This document shows positions 50,104 through 57,988 of a stretch of 64,000 nt of DNA, piece after piece. Source of the stretch: RYN-230 sp963814645 (GTDB taxonomy: Bacteria; Actinomycetota; Actinomycetes; Streptosporangiales; Streptosporangiaceae); the NCBI GenBank assembly GCA_963814645.1, contig CAWFDX010000004.1, positions 558,001 to 622,000 on the forward strand, read 5' to 3'. A program made the translations under genes and the position numbers. Within the stretch, counting starts at the first letter, position 1, and the number at the start of each line of letters is the position of its first letter. The notes under the pieces were generated by a model, which ran no database searches, had not been told where the DNA came from, and saw only the letters and a list, made by a program, of their open reading frames with translations.

Positions 50104-51345
50104 ATGCCTGAGTGGCGGGGCCGTCTCGCGGTGCTGCGTGAGCCCGGTTTCCGCCGCTTCTTCGCCGCTTACGCCACCTCGCTGCTCGGCACGTCGATGG
50201 CCGCGGTCGCGGTCGCGTTCGCGGTCCTGGATGACGGCGGGACGGCCACCGACCTGGGCTATGTGTTCGCCGCCGGGATCGTGCCGCAGGTGCTGTTCAT
50301 GCTGGTCGGCGGTGTGATCGCGGACCGGTTCGGCCGGTGGCGGGCAATGATGGGCGCGGACCTGGCCCGGTGCCTGGCCCAGGTCCTACTGGCCGCGGCG
50401 GTGCTGGCTGGCCGGCCGCATATCTGGGTGTTCGCCACGCTCGCCGCGGTCCGCGGGGCTGGCGACAGTTTCTTCACCCCCGCACTCAGCGGCCTGACCC
50501 TGGACATCACCTCTCTGGACACCGTGCACAACGCCAACGCCCTGCTCAGTGCGGTCCGGGCCGCGGCCCAGGTGGCCGGGCCCGCGCTGGCCGGCGTCCT
50601 GGTCGCGGTGGCCGGCCCAGCCGTGGTCATCGCGGTGGACGCCGCTTCGTACGCGGTCAGCGGGCTGGCGCTGGCCACGCTCCGTACTCCGCGCGGGCGG
50701 TCAGGGGCGCCCTCCGCCCGGGCCCTGCTGGCCGACCTACGCGCGGGCTGGGCCGAGTTCCGCGGCCGAGCCTGGCTGGTCGTCAGCACCATCCAGTTCA
50801 CCCTGTTCAACCTGTTCACCTGGGGGCCGTACTTGTTGCTGGGGCCGGTGCTGGCCCGGGACTACCTGGGTGGGGCAGGTGCCTGGGGCGCCGTGCTGGC
50901 CTGCTATGGGGCCGGGTCGGTGCTTGGCGGGCTACTCGCGCTGGGCCGGCGGCCGCGCCGCCCGATGGTCGCCGCAACCGTCGCCACGTTCGGCTACGCG
51001 CTGCCCGGCGCGCTGCTGGCGGCGCACGCGGATCTGCCTGGCGTGGCCGCCGGGGCGCTGGCCGCCGGGGCTGGGTCGGCGCTGGGCGGCGTGTTCGCCA
51101 CCACGGCGCAGCAGGAGCAGTTGCCGGCCAGCGTGCTGGCCCGGGTCACCGCCATCCAGACGGTCACCTCGTTCGCCTTCGGGCCGCTCGCGTTCGCGGC
51201 GGCCGGCCCGGCCGCCGCCTGGTTCGGCGCCGCACGCGTGCTCGGTTTCGGCGCCATCTGGTGCGTGCTGACCGCCACGCTGGTGCTGGCCGTGCCGGCC
51301 GTCCGCCAGGTCCGGTCTGGTCCGGCCGGCCCGGTGACCGAATAG
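50104..51345 (+). CDS. MFS transporter (MFS_3 family)
   Basis: 413 residues from ATG 50104 (MPEWRGRLAVLREPGFRRFFAAYATSLLG). About 12 TM helices. Motif A appears as GGVIADRFGRWRAMM. It is similar in plan to the MFS protein at 27784. It lies directly downstream of two CGCAGTAAATGC sites, which may control it. The substrate is unknown. Confidence 0.88.
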   Translation: MPEWRGRLAVLREPGFRRFFAAYATSLLGTSMAAVAVAFAVLDDGGTATDLGYVFAAGIVPQVLFMLVGGVIADRFGRWRAMMGADLARCLAQVLLAAAVLAGRPHIWVFATLAAVRGAGDSFFTPALSGLTLDITSLDTVHNANALLSAVRAAAQVAGPALAGVLVAVAGPAVVIAVDAASYAVSGLALATLRTPRGRSGAPSARALLADLRAGWAEFRGRAWLVVSTIQFTLFNLFTWGPYLLLGPVLARDYLGGAGAWGAVLACYGAGSVLGGLLALGRRPRRPMVAATVATFGYALPGALLAAHADLPGVAAGALAAGAGSALGGVFATTAQQEQLPASVLARVTAIQTVTSFAFGPLAFAAAGPAAAWFGAARVLGFGAIWCVLTATLVLAVPAVRQVRSGPAGPVTE

Positions 51346-51362
51346 CCAGCCGTCACCGGGGT

Positions 51363-51557
51363 ATGCGTAGCCGGGTGAAGAAGCTTCTGGAACTCCTGGT
51401 ATGCCTGATTCATCCGGTGGCCGTCGTGCTGATGTGGATCGACCTGCTGAGCGACCGGCCAGACCTGTCCACCGTTGGCAAGGTGGCCTGGGCCATCTTC
51501 GGCCTTATCCCGCTGGTGCCGTTCCTGTACGTGCTGACCGGCGGGGACCTGTGGTAG
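51363..51557 (+). CDS. Small two-TM membrane protein (PLDc_N-like)
   Basis: 64 residues. MRSRVKKLLELLVCLIHPVAVVLMWIDLL and the second helix VAWAIFGLIPLVPFLYVLTGGDLW match the short PLDc_N-type two-helix proteins of actinobacteria. The ATG is 17 bases after the MFS stop. It overlaps the methyltransferase start by 7 bases. Function is unknown. Confidence 0.7.
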   Translation: MRSRVKKLLELLVCLIHPVAVVLMWIDLLSDRPDLSTVGKVAWAIFGLIPLVPFLYVLTGGDLW

Positions 51558-52348
51558 CCGGGGTACCCGAGCTGGCCCCGGAGACCGCGCAGGCCTGGAT
51601 CGCCCGCTGGGACCTGCAGCAGCAGGATCACCTGCCGGACCGGGAAGAACGCTTCACCGCGCTGATCGACGCGGTCGAGGCCGGGGCCGGCCGCCCTGAC
51701 CCGCTAGTGCTGGACCTCGGCTGCGGCCCCGGGTCGCTGTCGGTCCGGCTGCTGGACCGGATCCCGGCCGCCACCGTGCTGGCCATCGACGCCGACCCGC
51801 TGCTGCTCGCGCTGGGCCGGGCCGCGTACGCCGGGCGGCCCGGGCTCCGGTTCGCCGAGTGCGACCTGCGTACCCAGGGCTGGACGGCCAGCCTCGGCTT
51901 GGACCGCGCGGTGGACGTGGCGGTGAGCACCACCGCACTGCACTGGCTGCCTGAGCCCGCGCTGCAGGCCATGTACGCCGAACTGGCCGGGGTGCTGCGG
52001 CCGGCCGGGCTGGTGCTGGACGGCGACCACTTCACCGGCGGCGAGCACACCGGGCTGGTGATCTCCCAGCTGACTGAGGCGCTGACTGAGCGGGCCGAGG
52101 TGCGCCGGTTCCCGCTCGGCCACGCCGAGACATGGTCCGGCTGGTGGGCGGCGGTGGCCGCGGACCCCCAGCTGGCCGAGCTGGCCACCCAGCGGGAGCG
52201 GCTGGCGCTCGATGCGGCCCACCACGGCTCGCCATCCGGCATGCTGGCCACCCACGTGGACGCGCTGCTGGCGGCCGGCTTCACCGAGGTCGGCACACTG
52301 TGGCAGGCCGGCAACAACCGCATTCTCTGCGCGGTGGCCGGCGGCTGA
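51551..52348 (+). CDS. Class I SAM-dependent methyltransferase
   Basis: 265 residues from GTG 51551. Motif I is VLDLGCGPGSLSVRLL, beta-2 ends in VLAIDADPLLLALG, and motif II is DVAVSTTALHWLPE. N-terminal ETAQAWIARWDLQQQDHLPDREERF is shared with the Methyltransf_12/25 group of actinobacteria. The substrate is unknown. It may be cotranscribed with the small membrane protein. Confidence 0.88.
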   Translation: MVAGVPELAPETAQAWIARWDLQQQDHLPDREERFTALIDAVEAGAGRPDPLVLDLGCGPGSLSVRLLDRIPAATVLAIDADPLLLALGRAAYAGRPGLRFAECDLRTQGWTASLGLDRAVDVAVSTTALHWLPEPALQAMYAELAGVLRPAGLVLDGDHFTGGEHTGLVISQLTEALTERAEVRRFPLGHAETWSGWWAAVAADPQLAELATQRERLALDAAHHGSPSGMLATHVDALLAAGFTEVGTLWQAGNNRILCAVAGG

Positions 52349-52360
52349 GCTTCATCGGGT

Positions 52361-52389
52361 TTGTACGTCGACGTACAATGACGTACAAT
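52361..52389 (+). promoter_or_regulatory. Leaderless toxin-antitoxin promoter covered by a palindromic operator
   Basis: -35 TTGTAC (52361) and -10 TACAAT (52384) are 17 bases apart, and the antitoxin ATG comes 7 bases later, so the mRNA is probably leaderless. TTGTACGTCGACGTACAA (52361-52378) is a perfect 18-bp palindrome and GACGTACAA repeats at 52380. Autoregulation by the antitoxin is the natural reading. Confidence 0.85.
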
Positions 52390-52396
52390 TCTTGCC

Positions 52397-52687
52397 ATGA
52401 CGTCGATGTCCATCTCTGAGGCCCGGGCAGCGCTGCCCCAGCTGCTGTCCCGGGTGCAGGATGGTGAGGAAGTGACGATCACCCGGCACGGCCAGCCGGT
52501 CGCCGTCCTGGTCCGCCCGGACATCCTGCAGCGCCGCCGGGCGGAGGTGGTGCTGGACGACGCGGGGCGGATTCACGACCTGCTCACCGAAGCGGCGGCC
52601 ACCCCGCTGCCGGCCGGCCCCGGGCTGACTGCGGAGCGCGCCGAGGAACTGATCGGCCGCATCCGGACCGGGCGGGATGCCCGCTGA
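52397..52687 (+). CDS. Phd/YefM-family antitoxin
   Basis: 96 residues. The N-terminal DNA-binding fold is typical: SISEARAALPQLLSRVQDGEEVTITRHGQPVAVLVRPD. The C-terminal part (TEAAATPLPAGPGLTAERAEELIGRIRTG) would cover the toxin. It overlaps the PIN toxin start by one base (TGATG). The preceding operator indicates autorepression, with the third half-site allowing cooperative binding with toxin. Confidence 0.92.
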   Translation: MTSMSISEARAALPQLLSRVQDGEEVTITRHGQPVAVLVRPDILQRRRAEVVLDDAGRIHDLLTEAAATPLPAGPGLTAERAEELIGRIRTGRDAR

Positions 52688-53106
52688 TGGACGCGTTCGA
52701 CGCGGACGCGCTGATCTACGCCGCGGTGCCCGGCCATCCGCTGGGTGCGCGGGTGGCCGCGCTGTTCCGCTCGGCCGGCCCTGGGGAACTGGCCGGCACC
52801 GGCTCGGTGCTGCTGCTGCCGGAGGTACTCAGCAGGCCGCTCCGCGACGGCAGCACGGACGAGGTCCGGCTGCTGGCCGGCCTGCTGGCCCGGCTCGATC
52901 TGCGGCCAACCGACCGGGCCACCGCCGAGCTGGCGACTTCGCTGGCCACCAGGTACCGGCTGCGAGCGGCCGACGCGGTCCACCTGGCCACGGCGGTGGC
53001 CATCGGCGCCGACCGGTTCATCACCAATAACAAGCGTGACTTCCCGGCCACGATGGCGGAGATAGCGATCACCTACCCGGCCGATCTGCCTGATGGCACG
53101 AGCTGA
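52687..53106 (+). CDS. vapC: VapC-like PIN-domain toxin
   Basis: 139 residues. PIN acidic residues are all present: DAFDADALIYAAV (first Asp), LLLPEVLSR (Glu), RAADAVHLATA (third acidic) and ADRFITNNKRDF (fourth). The protein should be an Mg-dependent RNase that cuts specific tRNA or rRNA when freed from its antitoxin. It pairs with the Phd/YefM-type antitoxin upstream rather than a VapB of the AbrB or RHH type, a combination that is common in actinobacteria. Confidence 0.92.
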   Translation: MDAFDADALIYAAVPGHPLGARVAALFRSAGPGELAGTGSVLLLPEVLSRPLRDGSTDEVRLLAGLLARLDLRPTDRATAELATSLATRYRLRAADAVHLATAVAIGADRFITNNKRDFPATMAEIAITYPADLPDGTS

Positions 53107-53194
53107 CCAGGCGGACTACGGTTCGTCATAGCGCGTGCCGGCCAGCCGGGCGGGCGCGCCGCCCGACGACCGCGCGTCACTGTGGAGGCGCAGT

Positions 53195-54766
53195 ATGGAA
53201 ACGCCGCTCACCCCGCTCGACTTCGCCCGCCGTACCCGCCGGCTGCACGGCGACCGGGAAGCAGTGGTGGACGGCGACCTGCGGCTCAGCTATGCGCAGT
53301 TCTTCGACCGGTGCGACCGGTGGTCGGCCGCGCTGCAGGGACTCGGCGTCCAGCCCGGCGACCGGGTGGCCACCATCGCCCCCAACACGCACGCCCAGCT
53401 GGAGTCGTTCTACGCGGTGCCGCAGATCGGCGCGGTGCTGGTGCCGATCAACTACCGGCTGGCCGCCGACGACTTCAAATACATCGTGAACCACTCCGGG
53501 GCCAGCGTGCTGTGCGTGGACCAGGACTACCTGGACACGGTAGACGGGATCCGGGACCAGCTGCCCGGGGTCCGGCACTTCGTGGCATTCGAGGGGGCCC
53601 GGGACGGCTGGCTCGACTACGAGGCCGCCATCGCCGCCGCGGCCCCGGACTTCACCCGGCCGGAGATCGGCGAGCGGGACCTGCTCACCATCAACTACAC
53701 CAGCGGGACCACGGCCCGGCCCAAGGGCGTGATGATCACCCACCGGAACGCGGCCATGAACAGCATCGGCACTCTGCTGCACCTGCCGATGGCGGTGGGG
53801 GAGCGGTACCTGTGGACGCTGCCGATGTTCCACGCCAACGGCTGGACCTACACCTGGACGGTGACCGCCGCCGCGGCGACCCACGTGTGCCTGCGCAGGG
53901 TCGACCCGGGCGAGGTCTTCGAGCTGATCCGCCGGGAACGGGTGGGCAGCCTGTGTGCCGCCCCCACCGTGCTGATCTCGCTGGCCAACGCGCCCACCGA
54001 GGTGCGCGGCCAGGTGCCGCCCGGGGTCCGGGTGGTGACCGCCGGGGCGCCGCCGGCCGCGGCCACCATCGAGCGGCTGGAAGAACAGTTCGGCTGGGAG
54101 GTCACCCAGGTCTACGGGCTGACCGAGACGGCGCCGTTCATCACCGTGTGCGCGCCGCTGCCCGAGCACGAGAAGCTCAGCCCGGGCGAGCGCGCGGTGC
54201 AGAAGGCGCGCACCGGAGTCGAGCTGATCACCTCCGGCGAGCTGCGGGTGGTCACCCCGGACGGCGCCGAGGTCCCGGCAGACGGCGAGACGCTGGGCGA
54301 GATCGTGGTCCGCGGCAACGTCGTGATGGACGGCTACTACCACGACCCGGAGGCCACCGAGCGGGCCATGGGCGACGGCTGGTTCCACTCCGGGGACGCC
54401 GCGGTGGTGCACCCGGACGGGTACGTGGAGATCCGGGACCGGATCAAGGACGTGATCATCAGCGGCGGGGAGAATATCTCCTCGATCGAGGTGGAAGGCA
54501 CGTTGCTGCGCCACCCGGCCGTCCAGGAGGCGGCGATCGTCGGGCTGCCGGACGAGAAGTGGGGTGAGACGCCGCACGCGTTCGTGGTGCTGAAAGACGG
54601 CCAGAGCGCGACCGAGGCGGAGATCATCGAATTCACCCGGGACCGGCTGGCCCACTTCAAGGCGCCGCGCGGGGTGACGTTCGTGCCGCAGCTGCCGAAG
54701 ACCGCGACCGGGAAGATCCAGAAGTTCGTGCTCCGCCAGGGCGCGCCCAACCTGGCCCACCAGTAG
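53195..54766 (+). CDS. Acyl-CoA synthetase (AMP-forming)
   Basis: 523 residues from ATG 53195. The P-loop is LTINYTSGTTARPKGVMITH, then QVYGLTETAPFITV, GDGWFHSGDAAVVHPDGYVEIRDRIKDVIISGGENIS, and the lid lysine in PKTATGKIQKF. N-terminal TPLDFARRTRRLHGDREAVVDG matches acyl-CoA synthetases of the fatty-acid/short-chain group. The acyl substrate is not clear. It stands between two toxin-antitoxin pairs. Confidence 0.9.
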   Translation: METPLTPLDFARRTRRLHGDREAVVDGDLRLSYAQFFDRCDRWSAALQGLGVQPGDRVATIAPNTHAQLESFYAVPQIGAVLVPINYRLAADDFKYIVNHSGASVLCVDQDYLDTVDGIRDQLPGVRHFVAFEGARDGWLDYEAAIAAAAPDFTRPEIGERDLLTINYTSGTTARPKGVMITHRNAAMNSIGTLLHLPMAVGERYLWTLPMFHANGWTYTWTVTAAAATHVCLRRVDPGEVFELIRRERVGSLCAAPTVLISLANAPTEVRGQVPPGVRVVTAGAPPAAATIERLEEQFGWEVTQVYGLTETAPFITVCAPLPEHEKLSPGERAVQKARTGVELITSGELRVVTPDGAEVPADGETLGEIVVRGNVVMDGYYHDPEATERAMGDGWFHSGDAAVVHPDGYVEIRDRIKDVIISGGENISSIEVEGTLLRHPAVQEAAIVGLPDEKWGETPHAFVVLKDGQSATEAEIIEFTRDRLAHFKAPRGVTFVPQLPKTATGKIQKFVLRQGAPNLAHQ

Positions 54767-54807
54767 GCCAGGCGGCGAACTGGCAGGCGGGGCCGCGAAC
54801 CGGCCGG

Positions 54808-55185
54808 TCAGGCGGCGAACCGGCGCAGCCCGGACGCGATGGCCTGCACCGTCAGCCCGCCCCGGACCAGGTCATACATGAACTCGTGGGCGGCGTCCTC
54901 GTCCAGCGGCTCGGCCAGCGGGCAGCCGTTCACGCCGAGGAAGTACCAGGTGGCGTTCCAGGTCAGCCGCTTGTTCCCGTCGACCAGGGCGTAGCTGCGG
55001 CCGAGCCCTTCCATCAGCGCTGCTGCCTTGTCGCAGATGCCGGGGTACACGTCCTGCCCGTCAGCGGTCTGCTGCGGCCGGGCCAGCGCGGCGGTGAGAT
55101 CGGCGAAGTCACGGACCCGGGCCGGCTCGCCGGTGACCAGGCTGGCCACCTCCAGCGCGTCATCGGTGGTCAGGAAGTAGGTCAC
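54808..55185 (-). CDS. doc: Doc/Fic-family toxin with a Tyr in place of the catalytic His
   Basis: 125 residues. The fold is the Doc type: FLTTDDALEVASLVTGEPARVRDFADLTAALARPQQT, then ALMEGLGRSYALVDGNKRLTWNATWYFLGVNG. The Fic signature normally begins with His (HxLxDGNKR in this branch); here it reads YALVDGNKR. The rest of the nucleotide loop is intact. Active Doc phosphorylates EF-Tu, so this copy may be inactive or altered. Paired with the upstream antitoxin by ATGA overlap. Confidence 0.85.
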   Translation of the reverse strand: MTYFLTTDDALEVASLVTGEPARVRDFADLTAALARPQQTADGQDVYPGICDKAAALMEGLGRSYALVDGNKRLTWNATWYFLGVNGCPLAEPLDEDAAHEFMYDLVRGGLTVQAIASGLRRFAA

Positions 55186-55397
55186 TGGGCCAGGCGCTTG
55201 TTCAGTGCGGTACTGATCCGGGCGACCCGCAGCAGTTCCTCGCGGCGGCGCCCGGCGTCGGCGTACAGCACGCCGAGCAGCGCGTCCCGGGCGTACTCCG
55301 GCACGCTGCGGCCCGCCGCGGCGGCGGTCACCCTGAGTAGCTCGACCTCGTGGTCTTCCAGCGCCACCGCAATCGTCTGCTTAGCCACACAGAGCAT
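55182..55397 (-). CDS. Antitoxin, CopG/ribbon-helix-helix-like, partner of Doc
   Basis: 71 residues from ATG 55397. QTIAVALEDHEVELLRVTAAAAGRSVPEYARDALLGVLY shows the beta-strand, helix, helix pattern of ribbon-helix-helix antitoxins. The stop overlaps the toxin start by four bases. The C-terminal helix (RRREELLRVARISTALNKRLAQ) would bind the toxin. This Doc/RHH pairing is common in actinobacteria. Confidence 0.82.
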   Translation of the reverse strand: MLCVAKQTIAVALEDHEVELLRVTAAAAGRSVPEYARDALLGVLYADAGRRREELLRVARISTALNKRLAQ

Positions 55398-55462
55398 GAT
55401 GACATCCCCTGGGTAAGGGCTGGCAAGCCGGTCAGCGAGAGGAATCCGCCGCCCGCCGCCGG

Positions 55463-56320
55463 TTACGCAGCGCTCGGGCTGGGCACCGCGCGCCGCGCGT
55501 CGAGCAGATCCGGCTCGGACGCCATGTACAGATCCTTGTCGCTGACCCGCCAGCCCGCCCCGAGCAGCGGCCGGACCGCCGGGTGCGGCGCGGGCAGGCA
55601 CACCATGGCCCGTCCCTCCAGCGCGTCCAGGCCGGCCAGCAGCGCCAGCACGGCGTCGCGGGCACCGGCCCCATCCAGGTCAGGCGCGACCGCCAGGTGC
55701 ACGATGCCGTACTCGTCCCCGTGCCCGGCGACCGTGCCCGCCGCCACCAGCGCACCGTCCTGCCGCAGCAGGGCCGGGAAGCCGTGCGGCCGGGCCGCCC
55801 AGGCCCGGTGATCGGCGGCCCGGTCCACCCCGGTCCAGGCCAGCTCCGCCGCCGCGACCTCGGCCGGGCCGGACAGCGACACCGACCAGCCGTCCGGGGC
55901 GCGCAGCGCGGCCACCGGGCCGGCCAGGTAGAGCAGCGGCCACCAGGCGTCCACCCCGAACCGGGTGTACAGCGGCAGGGCGTGTGCGTGCAGGCTGCTG
56001 AACGTCATCCGGCGTGGCTCGTCCCGCCACAGCTCGGCCAGCACGGCCTGGCCGATGCCCAGCCCGTGCGCGTCCGGGTGCACGAACAGGTCACAGAGCA
56101 TGCTCACCGCGGCCGGGCCGGCGCCGATCTGCCGGGTGGCGCCGAACCCGGCCAGCGCGCCGCGGTGGTCGGCGACCAGCAGCCGGCCGTTGGCCAGCAG
56201 CCACGCCACGTAGCCCGGATCCGACCCGGACCACTCCTCGTCCTGCCCGGTGGCCACCGCGACCTGGCCGATGCCGGGCACGTCGGCTGGGGTGGCGGCG
56301 CGGATAACGGTCTTGGTCAC
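55463..56320 (-). CDS. Double GNAT N-acetyltransferase
   Basis: 285 residues from GTG 56320, overlapping the EthD-like stop (GTGA). Two GNAT folds are visible: the first with AATPADVPGIGQVAVATGQDEEWS and the acetyl-CoA loop PDAHGLGIGQAVLAELW, the second with GIVHLAVAPDLDGAGARDAVLALLAGLDAL. Two tandem GNAT domains occur in several actinobacterial proteins, one of which is often non-catalytic. The acceptor is unknown. Confidence 0.85.
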   Translation of the reverse strand: MTKTVIRAATPADVPGIGQVAVATGQDEEWSGSDPGYVAWLLANGRLLVADHRGALAGFGATRQIGAGPAAVSMLCDLFVHPDAHGLGIGQAVLAELWRDEPRRMTFSSLHAHALPLYTRFGVDAWWPLLYLAGPVAALRAPDGWSVSLSGPAEVAAAELAWTGVDRAADHRAWAARPHGFPALLRQDGALVAAGTVAGHGDEYGIVHLAVAPDLDGAGARDAVLALLAGLDALEGRAMVCLPAPHPAVRPLLGAGWRVSDKDLYMASEPDLLDARRAVPSPSAA

Positions 56321-56625
56321 CCGTTGACGGTCTCGACGAACATCCGCGAGCCGGGCGGCGCGATCTTCCCGTAGTCGGCCGCGGTGGCCTGCCCTTCGGG
56401 GGTGGCGAACGCGGCGTCCATCGTGGACCGGTCGGCGAAGTACAGCTCGGCGATCCGGTACCAGGAGTGCTCGCCGCGGTCGAGCGCGCCCTCGAACCGC
56501 CCCGTCTCGAACCCCTGCAGCCCAGGCATCGCCTGGACCAGCGGCCCGTGCACGCCCAGGTAGTGCTCGTCGAACGCGGCCGGATCGTCGGGATGGGTGT
56601 ACAGCACCACGAGTTTGACCGTCAT
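56317..56625 (-). CDS. EthD-family small protein
   Basis: 102 residues from ATG 56625 (MTVKLVVLYTHPDDPAAFDEHYLGVHGPLVQAMPGLQGF). This matches the ferredoxin-like EthD domain with the conserved Tyr and HGPL/MPGL pattern. Such proteins are small dimers linked to degradation of ethers or polyketide-like compounds. It is coupled to the GNAT gene. It is divergent from thiI, with 71 bases between starts. Confidence 0.85.
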   Translation of the reverse strand: MTVKLVVLYTHPDDPAAFDEHYLGVHGPLVQAMPGLQGFETGRFEGALDRGEHSWYRIAELYFADRSTMDAAFATPEGQATAADYGKIAPPGSRMFVETVNG

Positions 56626-56696
56626 TCCGGCACCGTACCCCCGATCCGGCTGGTTCGGCGCACCGTGGTGGCCCAGGATGCTGGCACACTGGACAG

Positions 56697-57941
56697 ATGT
56701 CGGCAACTACGATGACCGGCCGCGTGCCCGCAGAAATCAGCACCAGCGTCGAGCCCTGCGTGCTGCTCAAGGTAGGCGAGATCGTCCTCAAAGGCGGCAA
56801 CCGGCAGTACTTCGAGCGCCTGCTGCAGGCCAACCTGCGCCGGGCGCTGCGCGATAGCGGCACCCCGGTCCGGGTCTGGAACCGCAATGGCGTCATCGTG
56901 CTCCGGCTGGCCGACGGCCAGGGCCAGGTCACCGGCCCGGCCGCCGAGACGGCCATGGACGCGATCGCCGAGCGGGTCCGCTCGGTCATGGGCATCGCCC
57001 GGGTCTGCCGCGCGGTCCGGGTGGCCAGGGAGCCGGAGCAGGCCATCAGCACCGCGGTCGCCATGGCGGCGGGCCGGGCCGGCTCGTTCGCGGTCCGGGC
57101 CCGGCGCCGCGACAAGCGGTTCCCGGTCACCTCGGCCGAGCTGGCCGTGCGCATCGGTCAGCAGGTGCAGCAGGCCTACGGTTACCCGGTTGACCTGAAG
57201 AACCCGGATTTCACCCTCTTCGTCGAGGTGGACCACCACGAGGTGTTCGTGTACACCGATGGGTCGGCCGGCCAGGGCGGGCTGCCGGTCGGCATGAGTG
57301 GCCGCGCCCTGGTGCTGATGTCCGGCGGCATCGACTCACCGGTGGCCGCGTACCGGATGATGCGCCGCGGGCTGCGCTGCGATTTCCTGCACTTCTCCGG
57401 CATGCCGCTGACCGGGCCCGAGTCGGTGTACAAGGCGTATGGGCTGATGTACCAGCTGGACCGCTTCCAGTGCGACTCCCGCCTGTGGGTAGTGGCGTTC
57501 GGAAAGACACAACAGAAGCTGGCCTCGTCGGGTGCGAGCCGGCTGCAGATCGTGGCGCAGCGCCGCCTGATGCTCAAGACCGGTGAGGTGCTGGCCCACC
57601 GCCTCGGTGCGGCCGCGCTGGTCACCGGGGACTCGCTGGGCCAGGTGAGCAGCCAGACGCTGGCCAACCTGACCGCGCTGGACGACGCGGTCGCGCTGCC
57701 GATCCTGCGCCCGCTGATCGGCCTGGACAAGATCGAGATCATGGCCGAGGCGCGCCGGATCCGCACCCTGGCCCTGTCCGAGCTGCCCGACCAGGACTGC
57801 TGCACGCTGCTCACCCCGCGCCAGGTGGAAACCCAGGCCCGGATCGCCGACCTGCGGAAGCTGGAGGCCCGGCTGGACGCCGGGGACCTGGCCGAGGAGC
57901 TGGCCGGCATTGCCCAGGAGTACCGGCCGGACCACAGCTGA
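56697..57941 (+). CDS. thiI: tRNA 4-thiouridine synthase ThiI
   Basis: 414 residues from ATG 56697 (ATG 56712 is possible). The N-terminal ferredoxin-like and THUMP domains are seen (LLKVGEIVLKGGNRQYFERLLQANL, RFPVTSAELAVRIGQQV). The PP-loop is VLMSGGIDSPVAAYRMMRRG. The family Cys lies in LPDQDCCTLLTPRQVE. There is no C-terminal rhodanese domain, as in short ThiI forms. It adds sulfur to U8 of tRNA and/or supplies ThiS in thiamine synthesis. Confidence 0.95.
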   Translation: MSATTMTGRVPAEISTSVEPCVLLKVGEIVLKGGNRQYFERLLQANLRRALRDSGTPVRVWNRNGVIVLRLADGQGQVTGPAAETAMDAIAERVRSVMGIARVCRAVRVAREPEQAISTAVAMAAGRAGSFAVRARRRDKRFPVTSAELAVRIGQQVQQAYGYPVDLKNPDFTLFVEVDHHEVFVYTDGSAGQGGLPVGMSGRALVLMSGGIDSPVAAYRMMRRGLRCDFLHFSGMPLTGPESVYKAYGLMYQLDRFQCDSRLWVVAFGKTQQKLASSGASRLQIVAQRRLMLKTGEVLAHRLGAAALVTGDSLGQVSSQTLANLTALDDAVALPILRPLIGLDKIEIMAEARRIRTLALSELPDQDCCTLLTPRQVETQARIADLRKLEARLDAGDLAEELAGIAQEYRPDHS

Positions 57942-57988
57942 GCTCTTTTTGCTGAACGCCAGTGCCCGGTGGCCGCCCAGGCCCAGCC

